Source: Anaerolineae bacterium
GTDB taxonomy: Bacteria > Chloroflexota > Anaerolineae > 4572-78 > J111
Length of the DNA: 9,669 nt
NCBI GenBank assembly: GCA_020433835.1
Contig: JAGRBY010000245.1
Coordinates: 1 to 9,669, forward strand
Direction of reading: 5' to 3'
Shown here: positions 1-4,574 of the stretch, piece after piece
Layout of the letters: each line of letters starts with the position of its first letter
Numbering within the stretch: position 1 is the stretch's first letter
The notes under the pieces: model-generated
Databases searched by the model: none
Seen by the model: only the letters and a program-made list of their open reading frames with translations
What the model was told of the DNA's origin: nothing
Program-made: the position numbers and the translations under genes

Positions 1-498
1 CTGCCTGTAATAGTCCACTAATTTGTACAACCCTCGAAGCGTTGCTTGAAGCCAGCGCTCTCGCTCGGTGACGAGCCAGGTTTCAAACTCCGGACAATCA
101 TCCAGATAGAAGCCGGCCATAAATTCATCGCGATAGAGTGAAACCGCTTTTTCCAAACCAGCGATACTATCTTCTTTAAGATGATCTTCGAAAGCCTCTA
201 AATCAAGCCAGTAGTCCGCTGGGGGTTGAAAGTGAACCGTGTGATAATCCTTTTGGATGCAACCAGGTAAATGTTGGCCCAAATTATATAAGACGCGGCT
301 TAAGTTGGCCCGCCCTTTGGCTTCGGGCAATTTTCGCCAGAAAAGATCCGCCAGATGCGTGCGGGCGATGCCCTGACGCCGCACCACTAAATAGCCCAGT
401 ACGGCGATCACTTTACGTGATTCAAAACCCCGGACAAGTTTACCGGCTTGCTTGAGTTGAACTGAACCTAATAGACGGAGTTGGTAAGTCGCTTGCAT
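1..498 (-). CDS. SARP/BTAD-family transcriptional activator, N-terminal part (runs off the window)
   Basis: On the minus strand an open frame of 166 codons starts at the ATG whose complement is 496-498 and continues past base 1 with no stop, so the gene is partial. Residues 1 to about 90 (MQATYQLRLLGSVQLKQ...) look like the winged-helix DNA-binding domain of SARP regulators, with the 'VIAVLGYLVV...GIARTHLADLFW' core. From about residue 95 (YWLDLEAFEDHL, then a YRDEF..GFYLDD segment and an FETWL..ER..W segment) it matches the start of a bacterial transcriptional activator domain (BTAD), a helical TPR-like fold. Known SARP proteins activate transcription by binding tandem direct repeats near promoters. 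Many Chloroflexota relatives continue into an ATPase and TPR region (AfsR/MalT-like); whether this one does cannot be seen. A possible Shine-Dalgarno AAGGA lies 11 bases before the start. Family call is firm; targets are unknown. Confidence 0.85.
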   Translation of the reverse strand, partial: MQATYQLRLLGSVQLKQAGKLVRGFESRKVIAVLGYLVVRRQGIARTHLADLFWRKLPEAKGRANLSRVLYNLGQHLPGCIQKDYHTVHFQPPADYWLDLEAFEDHLKEDSIAGLEKAVSLYRDEFMAGFYLDDCPEFETWLVTERERWLQATLRGLYKLVDYYRQ

Positions 499-534
499 GA
501 GGACACTTATCCTTTTTGCTTCGTCAAACTACCT

Positions 535-565
535 GGAGAGTTTCGGGAGAGTTTACAGAGAGTAG
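535..565. promoter_or_regulatory. Three direct repeats at 11-bp period upstream of the SARP gene
   Basis: GGAGAGTTT occurs at 535-543 and exactly again at 546-554, and a third copy (AGAGAGTAG, sharing GAGAGT) is in register at 557-565. The period of 11 bases places the copies on one face of the helix. SARP proteins are known to bind tandem short repeats spaced about 11 bp around the -35 region. The array is 37-67 bases upstream of the SARP start, so autoregulation by the SARP protein is a natural inference. The -10 element is not obvious. Confidence 0.5.
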
Positions 566-607
566 TGGATTAAACTATTAAGAAATTTCGCTGTCCTTAT
601 TTGACCA

Positions 608-627
608 TGTTCCGAACATTCGGAACA
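608..627. promoter_or_regulatory. Perfect 9-bp inverted repeat with 2-base centre (operator-like)
   Basis: The arms TGTTCCGAA (608-616) and TTCGGAACA (619-627) are perfect reverse complements around a CA centre, giving a near-continuous palindrome about 110 bases upstream of the SARP start. This length and symmetry suit a dimeric helix-turn-helix repressor. With only 2 bases between arms it is more likely a DNA site than an RNA hairpin. The binding protein is not known. Confidence 0.45.
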
Positions 628-640
628 CCTGGCTGATTAA

Positions 641-661
641 AGTCGGATTTATTTTCCGACT
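641..661. repeat. Inverted repeat, 7-bp arms, 7-base loop
   Basis: AGTCGGA (641-647) and TCCGACT (655-661) are perfect complements separated by TTTATTT. It lies 13 bases from the stronger palindrome at 608-627 and shares the TCCGA core with it, so the two may be sites of one regulator. No long T run follows on either strand, which argues against a terminator. Confidence 0.35.
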
Positions 662-795
662 CCTAGGATCAAGGTTGTTGTATCTTTTCTAGAGAGGAAT
701 GAGGTATGAGGGGGTATCTTTAACTTACCCTACTCACCCCCATGCCCTCATCGGTGACAGATGCTATAAGTTTACCGAATTTTGCTCACTTAGGC

Positions 796-815
796 CAATA
801 GTCTGCCCACTATTG
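796..815. repeat. Inverted repeat CAATAGT / ACTATTG
   Basis: The 7-base arms at 796-802 and 809-815 are perfect complements with a 6-base loop. The left arm is part of CCAATAGTC, which recurs at 915-923, and GGCCAATA recurs at 983-990, where it forms the palindrome CAATATTG. This could be a family of binding sites or debris of an old repeat; function is unknown. Confidence 0.3.
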
Positions 816-1035
816 AACTCGCTTGCCAATTCATGACCGTCTATCCCAACATCAGGGCCAGTTCATCAGCCCGCTAAACGCCTAAACCAAAACATAGTAA
901 GTGTCTACATAAATCCAATAGTCAGCTACCGGCAGAAGTTAAACCGAGTGGCAATCTTATTGGAGACAATGAGACAACCATCGGCCAATATTGTACGGAA
1001 TGCGGCTCAATGCGACGAATTGGCTGTCCGTCTTC

Positions 1036-1053
1036 GTTCAATCCCTATTGAAC
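1036..1053. promoter_or_regulatory. Inverted repeat in the leader of the propeller gene
   Basis: GTTCAAT (1036-1042) and ATTGAAC (1047-1053) are perfect complements with a 4-base loop (CCCT), followed by A and five T. It ends 34 bases before the start codon at 1088. It could be an operator, or a weak RNA hairpin acting as attenuator or mRNA stabiliser. The AT-rich stem makes an efficient terminator unlikely. Confidence 0.35.
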
Positions 1054-1087
1054 ATTTTTCACATCTTAAAAGCGAGGGGAGCTTCTC

Positions 1088-2200
1088 ATGACCAAGAAGC
1101 AGATTTGGATTTTATCAGGAACAGTAGCCGTTCTTTGTATGTGTGTTATGGTTGGCGGTATTGCCGCCTATTTATTGTTGAACCAAACTAGTGAAAACCC
1201 CAACCAAGATGTAGCTTCCGATTTTCCGAGCATTGATGAAGTAGACACTGCCTCTGAGCAAGACCTAGAAACGGTCAAACTGACGGATAGCTCTGGCGAG
1301 GCTAGGGATCCACTGATCACTTTCGATGGGGCAGGTGAGCTGCATTTGATCTATAACGAACCTCGGGACGACCCACCTTATAAGGTCTTTTTTCACCGGC
1401 AAATGACTCCAGATGGTACTTGGTCTTCGGCCCAAGAGATGGGCGCAGAAATTGACGAACTTGACGGGATCACCTGGCTGCTCCGTCATCCCACTGGAAA
1501 GGTCTGTGCGTTTGGGCCGGGCGTTATAGCAAAAAGTTATGATTTACTCATGAGTTGTTTGGAAAATGGACAGTGGTCAGAATTGATGAAAGTGGGCAGG
1601 GACAGTGGTCATCCTGCTTTTGCAGCGGATGGATCAATCCAAAGTATATCCAATCGCGGAAATGGAAAGATAGCCTTTCAAGATATCATCTTGTCAGATG
1701 AAATTACTGCCTACCCACATGCCTTTACCATTGATTCTAGGGGTGGCTATCATGTATTTTGGACCCGCCAGGGCGATCCCTTCAGCCTTGAGTATCGCTA
1801 CTCCAACGATGGCGGCCAAACATGGTCAGAGCAAGAAAGTTTGACCAGCGGAGGGGGGGATCCAACGGTGTTAGTGGCAGATACTCAAGGAAACGTTCAT
1901 CTAGCCTCAGCCTCAAGTCAAAGGTTTTATCATCGTTGGACACCGGCCGGAGGCTGGGAAACGCCGGTTGATTTGGGTTGCTGTTCCGGCACCGCCGATA
2001 TGGCCATAGATTCTAATGGTTTGCCTCACATTGTCTGGAATACTATGGACGGCGGTTTGTATATGCATGAACAAGCCGATGGGGAATGGCAAGAACTTCC
2101 CCTCCCTGATTTTGCGAGAATTGCTGTCGATCAACAAGGCCGACGTCATTTTGTATGGCTGGGTGAAGATGGGGGTCTTTATTATGGGATGCTGCCTTAA
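1088..2200 (+). CDS. Membrane-anchored beta-propeller (sialidase/BNR-like, Asp-box) protein
   Basis: A 370-residue protein with one strongly hydrophobic N-terminal segment (residues 7-31) after MTKKQ, which looks like a signal anchor placing the rest outside the cell. No lipobox is seen, although C17 and C19 lie in the segment. After a low-complexity acidic linker (32-70), the body repeats two motifs: 'D..G..H..W' (near 80-90, 216-226, 265-275, 307-317, 347-357) and 'G.W' (near 110, 161, 244, 288, 332), as expected for blades of a six-bladed propeller. One perfect Asp-box, SNDGGQTW, lies at 239-246. Such folds occur in sialidases and many carbohydrate- or protein-binding proteins. The Arg triad of sialidases is not evident, so enzymatic activity should not be assumed. 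A purine-rich GAGGGGAG lies 6 bases before the ATG. Confidence 0.75.
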   Translation: MTKKQIWILSGTVAVLCMCVMVGGIAAYLLLNQTSENPNQDVASDFPSIDEVDTASEQDLETVKLTDSSGEARDPLITFDGAGELHLIYNEPRDDPPYKVFFHRQMTPDGTWSSAQEMGAEIDELDGITWLLRHPTGKVCAFGPGVIAKSYDLLMSCLENGQWSELMKVGRDSGHPAFAADGSIQSISNRGNGKIAFQDIILSDEITAYPHAFTIDSRGGYHVFWTRQGDPFSLEYRYSNDGGQTWSEQESLTSGGGDPTVLVADTQGNVHLASASSQRFYHRWTPAGGWETPVDLGCCSGTADMAIDSNGLPHIVWNTMDGGLYMHEQADGEWQELPLPDFARIAVDQQGRRHFVWLGEDGGLYYGMLP

Positions 2201-2398
2201 ATCGACACATTATAAAACCTAAACAACTGCATCTAATCTAACTTTATGACAGTAGAACTCAGACCTCTCGGCGTAAAATGTAATATTCAGTGCCAGTTTG
2301 AATAAATCCGCTACTTTCTTTCCACAGCGCATAGCTGGAGCGATTCGTGAAAATCAATTAACCAATTATGTTACCAGGAAACTTGATAAGGGGGTATT

Positions 2399-3010
2399 AT
2401 GCTGTCAGCTAAAGTAGTATCGCTGCAACCTGATGTTGCGCTGTCTGAATATATTGTTAAAGACCAGGTTTTAACTTTAGGGCGAGACAATGATTGCAAA
2501 GTCGTAGTTAACAAATCTACTGTTTCTAGGCTTCACGCTAAAATTGAACGGCGCGGCCCCCACTTTTTTTTAACGGACACAAACAGCGCCAACGGCACTT
2601 TTTTGAACGGCTCTCAAATTTATAAGCCCTACAAGTTGGTGGACGGTGATGAAATTGGACTTGCCTCACCCGAGCCACTCTTTCGCTTCTGCGATCCGGA
2701 AGCCACACATCAAACTACAGTGCGCCTCAACTATGAGGAGCGAACGGCCACCTTTTTGCTGGACAAAGTACCTCTCGAACTGACCGCATCTCAGATACGG
2801 CTGCTTCACTACCTTTATGAACACGCCGGTGATATTTGCACGCGAGAAAGTTGTGCCCAGGTGTTGTGGGGGCGGGTTTATGATCATGAAGTGGATGCAG
2901 ATGCACTCAATCGATTCATCAACAAATTGCGCTTCCGCCTCCGTGAAACAAATCCGGAAGCAGATATGATCAAAACGCGACGTGGTCTGGGCTACATGCT
3001 TCTGCCGTAA
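2399..3010 (+). CDS. FHA domain plus OmpR/PhoB-type winged-helix regulator
   Basis: A 203-residue cytoplasmic protein with two domains. Residues about 20-98 form an FHA domain: G28-R29 in LTLGRDNDCKV, S43 and H46 in VSRLHAKI, and N65-G66 in NSANGTFLNG are the usual phosphothreonine-pocket residues, all present. Residues about 120-203 form an OmpR/PhoB-type winged helix: LTASQIRLLHYL (128-139), the CTRESCAQVLW helix (147-157), the recognition-helix segment around 165-181, and the wing 'IKTRRGLGYMLL' (191-202). There is no receiver domain, so the input is probably a phosphothreonine made by a Ser/Thr kinase, not aspartate phosphorylation. Known relatives such as EmbR combine FHA with a SARP-type activator in the opposite order. 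AAGGGGG lies 4 bases before the ATG. The gene stands alone, 198 bases after the propeller gene. Confidence 0.88.
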   Translation: MLSAKVVSLQPDVALSEYIVKDQVLTLGRDNDCKVVVNKSTVSRLHAKIERRGPHFFLTDTNSANGTFLNGSQIYKPYKLVDGDEIGLASPEPLFRFCDPEATHQTTVRLNYEERTATFLLDKVPLELTASQIRLLHYLYEHAGDICTRESCAQVLWGRVYDHEVDADALNRFINKLRFRLRETNPEADMIKTRRGLGYMLLP

Positions 3011-3021
3011 CGACCACTTTC

Positions 3022-3060
3022 GTTAATAGTAAGTTAGAAGACTGTTAGCGTAATTTAGCG
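3022..3060. promoter_or_regulatory. Four helically phased TTA repeats
   Basis: GTTAAT (3022), GTTAGA (3033), GTTAGC (3044) and TTTAGC (3054) are spaced 11, 11 and 10 bases, placing them on one helical face. The last two share TTAGCG. OmpR/PhoB-type winged helices and SARP proteins bind direct repeats with about 11-bp spacing. The array starts right after the FHA-winged-helix gene and lies upstream of the ATPase operon, so that regulator is the first candidate. The motif is short and could be chance. Confidence 0.35.
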
Positions 3061-3092
3061 ACCTTTGGCAGATGTTTTGTGGAGATAATAGG

Positions 3093-3105
3093 GAGGTTAA
3101 ACCTC
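3093..3105. promoter_or_regulatory. Palindrome GAGGTT-A-AACCTC, operator-like
   Basis: A perfect inverted repeat with 6-base arms around a single central A. It directly abuts the proposed -35 hexamer at 3106, a common place for a repressor site. The XRE-type HTH protein encoded downstream is one possible ligand; this is inference. Confidence 0.35.
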
Positions 3106-3134
3106 TATACATTCCTTCCATTTTTTGTTATACT
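3106..3134 (+). promoter_or_regulatory. Possible sigma-70-like promoter for the ATPase operon
   Basis: TATACA at 3106-3111 (4 of 6 with TTGACA) and TATACT at 3129-3134 (5 of 6 with TATAAT) are separated by 17 bases, the optimal spacing. A transcript from here would begin near 3140 and include the small ORF at 3214 and the hairpin at 3307 before reaching the ATPase gene. Confidence 0.35.
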
Positions 3135-3213
3135 TTTAATCAAAGTAATACGATAACGTTTTTACATTTTTGGCAGCTTGAACTGCCCTTGTAGCTTAAA
3201 AGGATCATAATTT

Positions 3214-3300
3214 ATGTCATCCCGAGCATTTATGCCGTCGGTTATCTTTGCTATGCTGACAACTGTGATTACCAATATAGGTATACCGTCTGTTGTCTAA
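3214..3300 (+). CDS. Small hydrophobic ORF, 28 residues, possible leader peptide
   Basis: ATG at 3214, stop TAA at 3298-3300. An AAAAGGAT sequence about 9 bases upstream is a reasonable Shine-Dalgarno. The peptide begins MSSRAFMPSVIFAML and stays hydrophobic to its end (GIPSVV), long enough for one membrane span. A terminator-like hairpin begins 7 bases after its stop, and the large ATPase gene follows at 3381. Options are a regulatory leader peptide, a tiny membrane protein, a small hydrophobic toxin, or a fortuitous ORF. No run of a single amino acid typical of classical attenuator peptides is present. Confidence 0.35.
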   Translation: MSSRAFMPSVIFAMLTTVITNIGIPSVV

Positions 3301-3306
3301 GTTTTG

Positions 3307-3331
3307 AGCCAAAGAATCTGGCGGCTTTTTT
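3307..3331 (+). terminator. Terminator-like hairpin with six T, in the operon leader
   Basis: AGCC (3307-3310) can pair with GGCT (3323-3326), or alternatively GCCA (3308-3311) with TGGC (3319-3322); the two foldings are mutually exclusive. T runs from 3326 to 3331. The stems are only 4 bp, so termination would be weak or conditional. Its position between a small ORF and the ATPase gene suggests attenuation or simply the end of the small transcript. Confidence 0.3.
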
Positions 3332-3380
3332 GTTGTCTCGCAAGTCAGTTTGTCTTCTAGTAAAAGGAGTTAGCCTAAAT

Positions 3381-4574
3381 ATGAATGAGTATCTCAGTCA
3401 CAGGTCAGCCAATGGGCAATCGTATCGCCAACCACATTACGATGTGGAAATTCTGCGAGACCAACGAGAAAAAAAGCAAGTTACTCTCATACAGATGGCC
3501 GCTCACTTCAAGTTAGGGAAAAAGGGGCGGATAACAGTCAGTGAATGGGAGCGAGGGTTTATTAAACCTAAACCTGATCGACGTTCAAATTTTATTAGCT
3601 ATCTAGGGCAGGTGCTTGAGCTTAACGAGCAGGAATTCCACAATATCTGGCAAATCTTGAGCAAGGCTTGGGGTTGGGACCAGTTGAACCATTCCGAATG
3701 GGCAGACTCTTTTCCAAATGCATCTCCAGTGCATCCTTTGGCAGATTTTATTGTTGGACCACCGGTTATCACGCCTTGTAAGTTCTTTGGCCGTACGGCT
3801 GAACTAACTTACATCTTTGATCTGTGGCAAAATTCCCCCCTACAGCATATCGCCCTCATTGGTCCAAAGCGAAGTGGAAAGACCTCACTTCTACGCTATT
3901 TGCAAAAAATCACCCAGACTAGTTCGAATGAATTGCGGTCTGGACAGAAATCCAATTGGTTACCCCAAGCCGAATTTTATCGTTGGGTATTTGTCGATTT
4001 CCAAAATCCGCTTCTACAAAAAAGAGAAGGTCTCTTACGGCACGTGCTCACTACGTTGGCGTTGCCTATACCTACTCCATGTGATTTGAATAATTTTCTC
4101 AACATCATGAGTGACCATCTGAAACAGCCGACGCTCATTCTATTAGATGAAATTGCCGCCGGACTAAATGCGCCCGAGTTGGATGAAACTTTCTGGGGTG
4201 GCTTACGTTCATTAGCCAACAGTGAGACCGGCCACTTTTTAGGATTTGTTGTGGCCGGTGATAAATCTCCGGTGTTGCTGTCACACGATTATGGGAAACC
4301 CTCGCCTTTCTTCAATATCTTCGGCCACTCGATCAGATTAGGCCCCTTGACAGAACCAGAAGCCCGACAATTAATAGCCAGTTCGCCAAAACCATTCTCA
4401 ACCTTGGACATAGAGTGGATTTTGGAGAAAAGCCAAAGATGGCCTTGTTTGGTTCAACTCTTGAGTGGTATCCGACTTAGAGCTTTAAAGAATAATCAAA
4501 CTGGAAAAGCCTGGCAAGAAGAAGGAGAACGGGCCATTCAGCAAACTAAATATCACTATTTGTTAGAGCAATGA
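3381..4574 (+). CDS. XRE-type HTH fused to a STAND-like P-loop ATPase
   Basis: I place the start at the ATG 3381 (397 residues), with AAGGAG 11 bases upstream, in preference to a TTG at 3330 that would add 17 residues and sits in the hairpin T run. Residues about 22-90 form an XRE-type helix-turn-helix (ILRDQREKKQVTLIQMA, then VSEWERG at 53-59). The entry motif FIVGPPV (123-129) and FFGR (135-138) precede a Walker A, GPKRSGKT (161-168), and a Walker B, LILLDE (252-257). Near the C-terminus WPCLVQ (354-359) corresponds to the 'GHPxLLQ' element of this ATPase type. The protein stops soon after the ATPase, without a C-terminal winged helix or a repeat sensor. It is probably a cytoplasmic nucleotide-switched regulator. 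Its stop overlaps the next start (ATGA), implying translational coupling. The exact family name is uncertain. Confidence 0.8.
   Translation: MNEYLSHRSANGQSYRQPHYDVEILRDQREKKQVTLIQMAAHFKLGKKGRITVSEWERGFIKPKPDRRSNFISYLGQVLELNEQEFHNIWQILSKAWGWDQLNHSEWADSFPNASPVHPLADFIVGPPVITPCKFFGRTAELTYIFDLWQNSPLQHIALIGPKRSGKTSLLRYLQKITQTSSNELRSGQKSNWLPQAEFYRWVFVDFQNPLLQKREGLLRHVLTTLALPIPTPCDLNNFLNIMSDHLKQPTLILLDEIAAGLNAPELDETFWGGLRSLANSETGHFLGFVVAGDKSPVLLSHDYGKPSPFFNIFGHSIRLGPLTEPEARQLIASSPKPFSTLDIEWILEKSQRWPCLVQLLSGIRLRALKNNQTGKAWQEEGERAIQQTKYHYLLEQ

Larger units (their letters stand above)
499..1087. other. Divergent intergenic region, 589 bases, rich in repeats
   Basis: No convincing gene lies here; the only frame of any size (from 991) overlaps the start of the next gene in another frame and lacks family features. 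The region separates the leftward SARP gene from the rightward propeller gene, so it should hold both promoters, though I cannot assign clear -35/-10 pairs. It contains phased direct repeats (535-565), perfect inverted repeats (608-627, 641-661, 796-815, 1036-1053), a tandem GAGGNAT-like heptad (694-714), an ATGAGGG/CCCTCAT pair (706-712 with 745-751), and three CCAATA sites (795, 915, 985). CCAATAGTC occurs twice, 120 bases apart. Confidence 0.6.
3011..3380. other. Regulatory region before the ATPase operon, 370 bases
   Basis: This stretch holds, in order: four TTA-type repeats phased at 10-11 bp (3022-3059), a 13-base palindrome (3093-3105), a promoter-like pair (3106-3134), small inverted repeats (TACTTT/AAAGTA at 3131-3147, GGCAG/CTGCC at 3172-3187), a 28-codon hydrophobic ORF (3214-3300), and a terminator-like hairpin with six T (3307-3331). 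It is AT-rich around 3115-3170. The parts are arranged as expected for a controlled promoter with a structured leader, but each is a prediction. Confidence 0.5.

Noticed and set aside
991..1191. 66-codon plus-strand frame overlapping the start of the propeller gene
   Set aside because: It shares more than 100 bases with the propeller gene in another frame, has no clear ribosome-binding site and shows no family features.
1088..2200. Active sialidase
   Set aside because: Only one perfect Asp-box and general propeller repeats are seen; the catalytic arginine triad and the FRIP-like motif are not evident.
3172..3187. GGCAG/CTGCC hairpin considered as a terminator of the FHA gene
   Set aside because: The T run lies before the hairpin on the plus strand and no T run follows on either strand in the needed position.
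3330..3380. TTG start adding 17 residues to the XRE-ATPase
   Set aside because: The TTG sits in the T run of a hairpin and has no suitable ribosome-binding site, whereas ATG 3381 has AAGGAG upstream and the HTH domain begins well after it.
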